Positions 23,346 to 33,315 of a stretch of 64,000 bases of DNA are shown here, one piece after another. The DNA comes from Spinellus fusiger (taxonomy: Eukaryota > Mucoromycota > Mucoromycetes > Mucorales > Phycomycetaceae), in NCBI GenBank assembly GCA_025094145.1, contig JALLLS010000063.1, positions 1 to 64,000 of the forward strand, written 5' to 3'. The notes under the pieces were generated by a model, which was not told the DNA's origin, did no database searches, and saw only the letters and a list, made by a program, of their open reading frames with translations. Each line of letters opens with the position of its first letter. The stretch's first letter is position 1. Made by a program: the position numbers and the translations under genes.

Positions 23346-23581
23346 AATAATAATAACAACAATAAACGTAGTAGTTTAGATGGTGGATCTACGGAAAAAA
23401 TAAACATCAACATTCTCGAGAGACAAGTGTGTATGTGTGTGTGTATGCGCATGTGAATGTGTGAATGTGTGTATGTGTGTTTATGCAGTGGTTGGTCCTA
23501 CCTTCTTAACAGAAATATACAATATATGGATAAATAGATAGATAAACAATAAATAAACAATAACATTAAAGGCATGACAAG

Positions 23582-23608
23582 ACTTGCACCCGATAGAGTT
23601 GTGCAAGT
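23582..23608. other. Perfect 8-bp stem, 11-nt loop inverted repeat
   Basis: ACTTGCAC at 23582-23589 and GTGCAAGT at 23601-23608 are exact reverse complements around an 11-base loop. It lies about 160 bases before the caleosin ATG in an otherwise featureless spacer. It could be a palindromic protein-binding site or an RNA hairpin. It is not a tRNA: no A or B box follows. Confidence 0.4.
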
Positions 23609-23769
23609 AAGGTTAGGCAGCACAGATTGCAGCCACCAGACTCCGCCAAGACACTCTGAACAGTTTTGTATGTGGATTCATATAAATAACGTCTGCTTTA
23701 TTTTTCTATTTCTTCTATTGTTCTTCTCTTGTTGGTTTAAAAATAGGCGCTGAATTAAAGCACAATAGA

Positions 23770-26700
23770 ATGCAGCCCATAACAACCGAAACTGCCTTGA
23801 CCTTCAACGCCCACTCTACAGCCTGCACGACACATGCTGCTTCTGATCATTCAGTACGACATCTTATTTGAGTGGGTGACTGATTGTATTTGCTAGGTAG
23901 TAAAGAAGCATTTTTATTACTGGGATCACTCCAACAAAGGCTATATCACACCCATCGATGCATTCCAAGGTAAATTGAATAGAAAGAAAGAGAGACAGAT
24001 AGATAGATAGATAGATAGGGATCTTCGTTGACAGCAGTGTCTTACCATCAACAGGCTGCACTGAGTTGGGTTACAGCACATTTTACAGTGTTCTGCTGGG
24101 CACTATGATGTGCATGTTCTTTTCCTATGCAACACAAGATGCCTGGATACCGGACCCTTTCTTCCGAGTGCGATTGAGTCCACTTGTCAATACAGAGGTA
24201 AGAAGTACAAGCATAGATTAAGAACCCTGCCTCCCCACTGCTATCCACAGTACAAGGGGAATACAGTCCAATGAACTTACAAATCTTATCTTTAAATCTT
24301 ATCTTCTTTTGTTCCATGGCACTCCATAGGCCTATAGCAAGTTTGAATCCAATGGGCAATTTGATAGAGATACATTTGAATCTCTGTTCATGGCCCATGC
24401 AAAGAGCGATCCCTTGGGCCAGACTATCACTATGAAGGAATTCATCACTATGATGAGATCTGCCAAATCACATGGCATGACCTGGTAAGTCCTACGAGAG
24501 ACTAAATACAGTGACTAGAATAAACCACCCTTGACTGACGCTCCCTGTCATCGTAGGAAAACACCGCTGTATGAATGGTGTACACTGTACATCTTTGCAG
24601 GTCATCATGGCAGTCTTAGAAAACAGGATGTCATGGCTGCTTATAATGTAAGAAGCTGAAACTTGAACCTTCTCAGCATTGTCTCTAACATGCCAAAAGG
24701 GAACCCTCTTTTTCCGTGTACGTGACACCAGGCGTCTTGTCACTAATCAAACGACATCATCAGGAAGTGTACATTCTCCTAGTCTTATCCATTACCCACC
24801 CCAAAGCCTGGTACATAGCATCACAGGACGGATCTCATCACTAGCTAAAAGACTCGAGGAGAATTTCCATGCCTTGGTAACAAAGTCTGAACAGAATCCC
24901 CCTTCTCGCTCGCTTGTATGGACCTCTCACACAACATCAAAAAAAACCCCTCCTTGTGAGGTCGAATTAAGCGACACCTCTTCTGTCGTTGCCTCTTCCT
25001 CTTCTTCTCTTTCACAACCTCTGTTGGCAGGGTTACTGCAACCAAGTAAGGAGGAGGAGGGGGAGGAGGAGAAGAAATATAAAGCCATAGAATGGGATCA
25101 TAAGAGTCCATTGACAGGTGTAAAGAGATCAGAAAGAAAGAGATCCATGGTGGAAGGGGTACAACTTGATCTTATGCCCAGTCTCACAGGCATTCGTCGA
25201 TCCTCCACACTCCACCCTACAATGCCACTGGAAGAGACAGAATCCTCCTCTTTATACATACCATGGCTAGAAACTCAGAGCGACATAGGCTTATCCACAC
25301 AACCCTCTGAACCAGCCAAAGAAACGACAGTTCAGCTGATCTCACATCTCACAGGTGTTCCTTACTATGAAATACAAGGCACACACCCAATAGAGAACAC
25401 TCCCCTGTTTAACTTGGATCTTCTTGCAGTCCCACCTTACACCACAGAAGATGGCATAGATCAACAAGAAACAGACTACGACCGGGAAACCCTCCATCAG
25501 CGACACATCATGGCCCATCTGGGATCCTACTTGACAGGTGTTTGTTACTCTAATACCGCCACAACACCATCGTGGTATGGTATGGGCAATGATCAGACTT
25601 CTCTGCTGAGTACCGAGCTATTATCACTGACAGAGACTCAAAGACCACCCACCTCCACAGAAATCCATCGTCATCACTCCATCTCCAGTGAATTGATCAG
25701 TGCCGATAACAGTTACTATGATATCTCTGCTGTTTTTGCTGGTCTTCTTCATCCAGACACAGGCAAGCACGCCTCTTCTCTGCTGGGAGTCTCCTCTGTA
25801 GACACTCTGTTCAACCGAGGCACAGTAGAGCATGAAGAAGAAACAGAGACTTCCTATGTGAGTAGCTCGGATGATGTCATGGACCATGGATGCTTTACAG
25901 ACCCTATCTTGTACTGTGGCCTCCAGTCCCCACCACCTCTAGTCTCTTCTGTTGATTTAACAATGGAGTTTACCGGGGGGCATGAGGGTCTACTGCCTAT
26001 TGATGTTATATCTGCTGTTCCTCTGACGGGATTGAGTTCATCTCCACCACAGCAGGACACATTTTGTCTTATGGACTTGGACATGGACCTGTCACAGTGT
26101 ATATCCACTGAGTCTAGTGAAGAAGTGACAGAGACAGTTCTTTTCAAGGGACTGTTGAAGAAGAAGGGGAGTGACTCCTCCGTGTCTGCTCTTGTAGACT
26201 CTAGTTTGCTCGGTGGTGGTATGGAATATCAACAAAACAGGGGTCGTGCTTCTACCAGTGCTAGTGAAAGAGAGGTCGATCAGATGACAGTAGATGCAAC
26301 CAAGGATCTGCTTCATAGCTACCCTCTCCCTACTCTTGGCATTGGAAAGGATGACACTGCCAATACCAAGAAAGAATCCAAAAGAACTTACAAGAAAAAG
26401 AATGTGGAAACAGATGAACCAAGCATATCTATTGAAAAAGACTTGACAGACACTGCCAATGCCAAGAAAGAATCCAAAAGAGCTTACAAGAAAAAGACAG
26501 TGGAACACTCCATGGCAAATGATTCTAGTGAAGAGACTCTTCCAGACACTACCAGTACCAAAAGGATGTACAGAAAAAAGTCATTGGAGACATCCTCACT
26601 GATCAATTCTGCTGAAGAAACTACATCAGATGCTATCAATGACAGTGCCAATGCCAAGGAAACACTCAAGAAAAGGACTACAGAGACTTCCGTGGCAGGA

Positions 26701-27120
26701 GGTTCATCTGAACAGACTACACCAGACACTGCTAATGCTACTACTTCCAAGAAAATGTCCAAGAAGAAATCACTGGAGACAGGTCTAGCAGGTGACACTA
26801 CTGGAGAAACTACATCAGATGCTATCAGCACCAAGAAGAATAAGAAAAAGAACGTAGAGACTCCTGTGGTAGTAAGCGATGCAATTGAAGAGAATGATGT
26901 GGATACTTTCAATATCAAAAAGCTGTCCAAGAAACAATATAAGAAAAAGACTTCAGACTCTTCTGTGGCAAGTGATCCTGTGGAAGAATCTCCTGAAAAT
27001 ACTGCCGATCTCAAACCATCTACAAAGAAGCAGTCTACAAAGAAGAATCCAAGAACGTCTGTGGCGAGTGGTTCTATTGTAGACCAGACGACTGACACTG
27101 AAGCAGCAACTTGGCAATGA
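23770..27120 (+). CDS. Caleosin-family protein with a very long repetitive C-terminal extension
   Basis: Caleosins are lipid-droplet proteins with a Ca-binding EF-hand, a hairpin membrane anchor and often heme peroxygenase activity. Exons 1-5 (23770-24650) give the complete caleosin pattern: HFYYWDHSNKGYITPIDAF (EF-hand loop with Lys where Asp is usual), GCTELGYSTFYSVLLGT (membrane hairpin), WIPDPFFRVRL, FESNGQFDRDTFESLF, MTWKTPLYEWCTLYIF and AAYN. They splice in frame at about 24700 to GTLFFRVRDTRRL, the usual caleosin end. The last exon then stays open for about 790 more residues to 27120. That tail holds at least five LTG[VIL] motifs (SPLTGVKR, PSLTGIRR, SHLTGVPY, SYLTGVCY, VPLTGLSS), acidic Ser-rich stretches, and from about 26350 a Lys-rich array (KRTYKKKNVET, KRAYKKKTVEH, KKMSKKKSLET) with spacing of roughly 30-40 residues. 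Typical caleosins are 200-300 residues. Tail function is unknown. Confidence 0.8.
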
Positions 27121-27805
27121 AAAGTGTACTCTGGATCCAATGGGTAGAACAGCACTCATAGCCTAACCATCTGCCAGTTCCATACAAGATGAGAAACACA
27201 TAGTGGGAGACGAATTGCATTAAATTATATGGCTGTTGCTTTATAAACAAAAGCATTAGTATAGCATAACATAACATAACATAACATAGCATCTTTATTG
27301 CTCAAGACAAACTGCATCCCTTTTTCAATCTTTTATATCTTTCTTAAAAAACAATTAGCAGTTTATTTAATATTAACATATTATTTTAAATTCTATATGT
27401 ACATAAACCTATATGTCTATTATAAAATACAATAAACTATAGATAAATGCATACATACAATAGACAAAAGATGGATCTGTAAAGTAAATCTATAATAGAA
27501 ATACTAATTTACATAATGATAATAATAATAAATACAATGATCAGTATTTAAACATCTCATCCCAATACCTTCTACTTTACTATCCATTCATGGTTACTCC
27601 CTTTTACATCGTCCTTTCAATACCACTGCACTCTCTCACTTGCCCCTGAAAAGAACAAGACAGTACCACTGCAATCAAAGAAAACAAAGGTTCGGAGGCA
27701 AAGAACAGCACGGGCAATCAAAACAAAACAAGACGCTCTCTCTGAAATACAAAGGGGGTTTGGCCAATAAGGAAGAATAACTGATTTTCTAGTCTACTTT
27801 TACAT
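27121..27805. other. AT-rich spacer without a recognised gene
   Basis: Contains a short CATAA/ATAAC tandem at 27264-27290 soon after the caleosin-like stop and otherwise low-complexity AT-rich sequence. No ORF or RNA gene is supported. It ends at the left terminus of the mobile element at 27806. Confidence 0.5.
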
Positions 27806-29036
27806 GTACACACCCAAAGATTTTCTGGACTTTAACAGTTATATCCTTCCTTTTGAGACAGAAAAAACGCACCTTATATGGAACAATGATTAGAATCAAA
27901 GGGTTTATGGATGTCCAATTTGTTATTTCCTTTTGTAGTATACCTCACTATCAAATTGTATTATCAATAGAATATAGTGTTGATGAATAAAATTGTTTAT
28001 TGTAATAGTATAGCTAATGATATATTATGTACTATAGCTACTGCCAAAGTACACTCCCTTCATAGCAATAGAATCTATATCCCAACATTATAATGGTTTA
28101 TCCTTGGGAGATAGATTACAATGAGCTCAAGCCCAGATGAAGACACTGCCTACCTTTTTATCACTAGAATAGTCCTTGGTAGTGTCTACAACTTCCTTCT
28201 ATTGTTTCTCTTTGTTAATAATGGCACATTACCTTGCTCAGTTATGCTCATATTGACATGTGCTTGATTGTTATACTGTGGGCTTAAGGATAGCATATTA
28301 TGTTAAACAATAGATACAGTGATTGAGTTGTAATGTCAGGTTTGCTTCTTCCTTTTATCCAACTTTATAGTGTTTAATCACACAGTCCATAGTCGATGCT
28401 AAGACAGACAGACAGCGAAAAGGTTTTTTTCAAACACATTAGCCAACCAAAGAAAACAAGTCGAGAACAAGAAACAGTCAGCTGTTCAAGTTCTTAAAGC
28501 CTATCTTGTTTATACGCTAGGAAGCTGTTTGGATTAAAGTCTATCTTATTAAAGATATAGACAATTACACTTTTTATATTAGTTTTCTATTTCTTCTTTG
28601 ACTGTGAATTTGTCTATTCTGCCATTCCCAGGCAATAGCTATGATTTTCATAGAACATCCAAGCAGACTGGGAAGGGTGGCTGCCCTATCCTACAGTGTG
28701 TATAGTTTTGGTTTTGTATTTCAAGGCCATAGAATTCCATAAAGTGATTTTATTGTAAAATATCTCCTTTATTCTGCAATAAAGGGCACTAGGGTTATCA
28801 ACAAGACCACTAGAGAGATAAATGTATAGATATTGGGTCTCTAGCAGGGACTACGAAAGAGAGTATTATTACAAAGGATAGTCTAGGGAAATCAAAGACC
28901 GTACATGAACAGGAACACAACACACAATTTGATCACAACAGGTAACTAGGCAACTGTTCTTTAAGGAATTCTTTTTCTTTCTAGAATGTTGTTGTAGTCT
29001 GGATTACTTTGGTGGTTCTGATTAAGCAAATGGCTT

Positions 29037-29246
29037 GTGAGATTTCTTTTTGTTCTCAAGATCTGCCATACTTATATTACAAATAACCTCACTGAGGTAT
29101 TAGTGAATTTCAACAATATCCGCGCTTGCCAAGGTTGTGGAATTGTTTGGAACAGAAATGTGAATGCATCAAAGAATATCTATACAATTACAGAAGAGTG
29201 TTTAAAGGGTCTCCACCGACCAGTTCCATTCTGTAGAAAAGAATAG
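29037..29246 (+). pseudogene. Fanzor (eukaryotic TnpB/OrfB-like nuclease) C-terminal relic
   Basis: Near the C-terminus the ORF reads RACQGCGIVWNRNVNASKNI. This is the second half of the zinc ribbon (CxxCG) followed by the RuvC-III motif that in TnpB and Fanzor proteins reads RDVNAxKN. Fanzors are RNA-guided DNA nucleases carried by eukaryotic transposons. Here the catalytic Asp of RDVNA is Asn (codon AAT at about 29157), which should abolish nuclease activity. The ending HRPVPFCRKE fits the short basic tail seen after this motif. Upstream in 28455-29030 I could not reconstruct the first RuvC motifs or the first CxxC; the frames are broken by stops. The call rests on one strong motif in a mobile-element context. 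Confidence 0.65.
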
Positions 29247-29457
29247 ATATTCTTATTTGTATTCATATTATATATCACCCCATCGAAGGTGGTTTTCTCT
29301 GGGATTCAGATATCTACAGGTAAATCTACATAGTTTTTATTTAAAAACTAACATGAGTACATCTTAATTTATTTTCGCTCCTCAAATCGATGTCATTTCT
29401 TAAACAATTTTATTTCAACTATTTCTTTTTATATCCTAAAGATCTCCTGGTGTGTAG
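29247..29457 (+). ncRNA. Candidate omega/fRNA region between the Fanzor relic stop and element end
   Basis: In TnpB and Fanzor elements the guide RNA is usually encoded from the 3' end of the nuclease ORF to the element's right end. The 211 bases from the stop at 29246 to the terminus at 29457 are non-coding and include a possible hairpin-rich GATATCTACAGG region near 29308. This is inference from family organisation; no transcript or fold was computed, and the nuclease next to it looks dead. Confidence 0.2.
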
Positions 29458-29874
29458 TTAGCTTATGTAGCATAAAACAAAGATTATACTTCTACTTGTG
29501 GACAAATTAATAAACATAAAACATCTTTATTCCTACCTGCCTGTATATTTACCATGTAGAAAGAAACACCCTAGAATACGCTGTATTTTTTTATTCTCTG
29601 TTCTACTGTGCTATAAAACACTATAACATTCAATTGGCTACTATGGATATCAAATGGGTCTTCTTAGAATCTAATCTACTGCTCATATCAGTGGACACTC
29701 AATCCTATTATGGTATCTTACAGAAAGTACAATAGAAATGCACGTGATAGTAACACACACACACTCTCTCTCTGGGCGTATGCTTCGACACGTCTTCCCT
29801 TTATTATTGTTATTTGTTTTCCCGTCTGTTCTTTTTTCTTTTCTTTTCTTTCTATTATTCTTTATACTCTTTCT
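29458..29874. promoter_or_regulatory. Spacer and pyrimidine-rich leader upstream of the ABC transporter
   Basis: Mostly AT-rich; a pyrimidine-rich stretch (CTTTTTTCTTTTCTTTTC type, about 29829-29875) directly precedes the ATG at 29875 and looks like a transcription start or leader region. An in-frame ATG at 29710 extends the ORF upstream but would bury the targeting sequence, so it is disfavoured. Confidence 0.4.
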
Positions 29875-32280
29875 ATGCTGAGAGGTTGTCTTTGGTGTGT
29901 GGGTCGTGCATCCAATAACGTCACATTAAAAAGACATGCACTGATATCCACACCCCTCTTGTCCCAGCGGCTGGTATCTCGCACTGTCCTACGCACAGCC
30001 CCTGGAAAGGTCTTGTTTTCAAGTGCTACTACTTCCTCCACGTCTTCTTCTCAGTCCAAGGTGGTCAGTAAAGTAGGAGAAACAGTCTCTACCAAAGAAC
30101 AAAGAAAGAAGTTGGATCGTGAAAATGTGAAACGTCTTTTTGCCCTTGCCAAGCCAGAAGCCAAGAGTATTTCGGGTAAGTAGGACGGCTATGACTGTTG
30201 GGTCTGTAGGATGGATACTTATTGTATTATTACTATTATTATTATTACTATTATTATTATTATTATTTGGATACTAAGCGGCGGTGGGATTGCTTTTCGT
30301 GTCTTCAACTATTACTATGGTGCGTTGATAGTTACTCTCTTTAATGGCTCACTGTGATACTAGTCTGTTCCATTCTCCATGGGCAAAATCATTGATATAG
30401 TGACCAATCCATCCACAGAGGGTATCTTAGGACTCTCAATGCCCCAGTTCTTTGTTGCATTATCGGCTGTTTTCTTGGTGGGTGCAGCTGCTAATACAGG
30501 AAGAGTGCTTTTGTTCCGATGGACAGGAGAACGCATTATCCAAAGACTGCGCAATGATCTCTATCGTTCTATCCTAAGACAGGACATGGCCTTCTTTGAT
30601 AGGAATCGAACAGGAGAACTCATCTCACGTCTTTCAATGGATACAAATATTGTTGGGAAGAGTATTACTAACAATGTGAGCGATGGGCTTAGGTGAGTCC
30701 ATACAATGGAACAGAACAAGTTACTCAATAGAGGGCGGATGAATGTAGAGCCCTTGCCACGACTGTTGTTGGATCTTCAATGATGCTCTGGGTGAGGTAA
30801 GAAGACCAGTCATAGCCATAGCAAGTAGAAGATAATAGTCTAGTAAGACAATGTATAATAAAGACATGTGTACTTTATTGTATTATATTGTATAGTCCTC
30901 AATTGACGGGTATTATGATGTTGATTGTCCCTCCTGTCGCTGTCTTTGCCATTGCCTATGGTCGCTATGTAAGAACACTCTCCCGCAATACACAAACAGC
31001 CCTCAGTGAAATCACAAAAGTGGCAGAAGAACGCATCAGTGCCATTCGAACTGTACAGGCCTTTGCCAAAGAAAAGGTGGAGTTGCGACACTATGAGCTT
31101 CGTGTGGCAGATATCTACCATTTAGCATGTAAGGAAGCCATGGCCAATGCTGCTTTCTTCGGCGGTGCTGGTCTATCAGGCAATTTGGTGGTGTTGGCTG
31201 TGCTGTGGTATGGTGGTGTAATGGTGGCAGAAAGTGCTATTACCATTGGTGAATTGACCTCCTTTATGCTATACACTGCTTATGTGGGCACATCTCTTGG
31301 AGGCTTGACGAGCTTCTATTCTGAAATTATGAAGGGTGTGGGTGCATCAGAACGTATCTTTGAATTATTGAATCATCAGAACACCATTTCTGTGGAGAGT
31401 GGAATACGCCTGCCTGACTTGAAGGGAATGATCCAGTTCAAAGATGTCCAGTTTTCTTATCCTACACGCCCACAATCTCCTATCTTTGAGAACTTCTCAT
31501 TGACTGTCAAACCAGGCACAGTTGTAGCCGTAGTGGGTGCTTCTGGATCAGGAAAATCCACTCTCGGATCCCTTTTGTTGCGTTACTATGATCCTACTCA
31601 GGGGGCCATCTATATTGATTCTACCAATATCAAAGACATTGAGCTGCACTGGTGGCGCAAGAACATTGGTGTTGTTTCTCAAGAGCCCGTCTTGTTTGCA
31701 GGCACCATTGAAGAGAACATTGCTTATGGACAAGAGAATGCTACCAAGGCAGAGATTGAAGCAGCTGCTATTAAGGCCAATTGTGCTTCTTTTATTGACT
31801 CCTTCCAGGACAAATATGATACTTTGGTGGGTGAACGTGGTATCAGTCTGAGTGGTGGACAGAAGCAAAGAATTGCCATTGCTCGTGCACTCTTGAAGAA
31901 TCCTTCTATTCTCGTGTTGGATGAGGCCACCAGTGCCTTAGGTATAACAAAGACATAATCAATAGATGGATTCTGATGTATGGACTCTATATTTTTTCTC
32001 TCTCTTTCTCTCTCTCTCTTTAGACTCGGAATCAGAAGTACTAGTACAAGAAGCACTTAACCGACTCATGCATGGACGCACTGTGTTTACTATTGCCCAC
32101 CGCCTATCTACCATTCGTTCAGCTGATTTGGTGGCCTGTCTTGATAAAGGCAAGGTGGTTGAACTAGGCACATACCAAGAACTGGTAGATAAGGAAGGAG
32201 GTGTTCTTCGTCATCTTGTCGAATTACAATCTCTTGGTGATTCTCCTCTTACACCTAGCACGAAGCACATTCTACTCTAG
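29875..32280 (+). CDS. Mitochondrial ABC half-transporter, ABCB10/MDL1 type
   Basis: This is an inner-membrane half transporter with one six-helix transmembrane domain and one nucleotide-binding domain, expected to work as a homodimer in export from or protection of mitochondria. I chose the ATG at 29875 because it begins an Arg/Ser-rich, acid-poor presequence (MLRGCLWCVGRASNNVTLKR). The membrane domain includes SVPFSMGKIIDIV, RLRNDLYRSILRQDMAFFD and NRTGELISRLSMDT. The ATPase domain has Walker A GASGSGKST, Q-loop VSQEPVLFAGTIEENIAYG, signature LSGGQKQR, Walker B ILVLDEATSAL completed across an intron with DSESE, and the H-loop IAHRLSTI. The match to ABCB10 around QEALNRLMHGRTVFTIAHR is close. 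About six exons; one intron has an ATT/ACT repeat at 30221-30268. The stop is at 32278-32280. Confidence 0.9.
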
Positions 32281-32431
32281 ACTAGACGTACTATAAAACA
32301 TACTCATTCACTCACTCAACCACTCCATCTACCCCCTTACTCTTATACACCACAGCATAAAAGGATGATTCTCACTTATATTTCCATAAACAATTAACCT
32401 TTTTTTTCTTTCTCTCTTTTCCTCTTCTTTT

Positions 32432-33028
32432 TTATAAAGCACGATGAACAAGGGGTCCTTGAATAACTGACTTGTAATGGACAGATTCCATATCATAAAT
32501 AGCAGAGGCCAAATCACGCCTTATATCAAGAAGTGTCTTTTGAATCGTCTGTTTCTGAGCAGTCAGTGCTTCTGATCTCTCCTTGTACAAACACGACAAT
32601 GTATGGGTATCATTCAGTAGCAAGTGTTGTTTTAGCTCAGTAATAAGGCTCAGCAGTGACTCTGAAGACCTCACCTAGAAGACGCCTAAGCAATAATAAC
32701 TAGTAATAACTAGTAATAACTAATAACTAATAATAACAAGGGCCTTACAATTTGAGCTGTCTGACTTTCTATCTGGTATCCTTCCTGAGCTACCTTGAAC
32801 TTGTCTTTGTCTTTGTTCTGTTCAGCTGTCAGTGCAACTCCTGTCTCTTCTGTCCCTCCTGTCCACCAGTATCTATTGAGTCCTTACTTCTCCAATTTTA
32901 ATAATATCAGAAAAACAATCCACTAGTTTAGCAATATCATCATCAATGCGTTTGTTGTACTGGTCTTCCACTTGCAGAGGAATAGGACGTGGGCCAGACT
33001 GTACTTGGTTCTGGAAAGGACCTGACAT
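32432..33028 (-). CDS. MED22: Mediator complex subunit 22 (MED22/SRB6)
   Basis: MED22 is a small helical subunit of the Mediator head module that links activators to RNA polymerase II. The start at 33028 gives MSGPFQNQVQSGPRPIPLQV followed by EDQYNKRIDDDIAKLVDCFSDI, the family pattern of a helix ending in FxDIIK. The second exon carries KFKVAQEGYQIESQTAQI and the third VRSSESLLSLITELKQHLLLND, again matching the MED22 helix that begins with ESLL. It ends with ASAIYDMESVHYKS and a stop at 32434-32432. Three exons and about 150 residues match the usual size. Its ATG lies in a CATG palindrome that also gives an ATG on the plus strand (33027), the possible first exon of APC1. Confidence 0.85.
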
Positions 33029-33315
33029 GAGAAGAAAGCAAGAGAATGAGAAAGAGAAAGAAGAAAAGGGACTCAATGCCAGTCCCAGTGACAGTCCCAC
33101 TTCTCCCTCAGTAGATAAGTGGCCATGGCCTCATGCCCAAAGGGTCTCCTCCATGGTGAGTGGCTTATTCTATGCTAAAGTAAGGTCTCCTACGTCAGTC
33201 TTCTTTTCTTTTTTCTTTTCTTTTCCTGTCACGAACACTGGACACCTTTTTCTTTTCTCCTGTTGAAAGAGAGAAAGAGAGAAAAGAAAAAGATAGGCCA
33301 CAATAGCAATATACC

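Larger units (their letters stand above)
27806..29457 (+). mobile_element. Non-autonomous Tnp2/Plavaka-family element carrying a Fanzor-like module
   Basis: The left end GTACACACCCAAAGATTTTC (27806) and the right end ATATCCTAAAGATCTCCTGG then TGTGTAG (29457) are inverted relatives of each other. The same termini bound the elements at 46174-47409 and 60644 onward. Left homology to the 46174-47409 element (opposite strand) runs for about 450 bases, including a nearly identical stretch at about 27938-28085. The block around 28270-28350 and the piece at about 28405-28450 match the 3' UTR of the family. Family sequence then stops and resumes at about 29400, so about 28455-29400 is extra DNA, and that segment contains the Fanzor coding end. 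No Tnp2 transposase coding sequence remains here. Confidence 0.7.

Noticed and set aside
23073..23456. 127-residue Asn/Thr-rich ORF on the plus strand
   Set aside because: It is produced by the 15-bp repeat, whose unit is a multiple of three without stops. There is no signal peptide, domain or splice link, and the opposite strand gives an equally long poly-Leu ORF.
29710..29874. Upstream start of the ABC transporter at 29710
   Set aside because: In frame but encodes a hydrophobic, pyrimidine-tract-derived sequence that would hide the mitochondrial presequence beginning at 29875.
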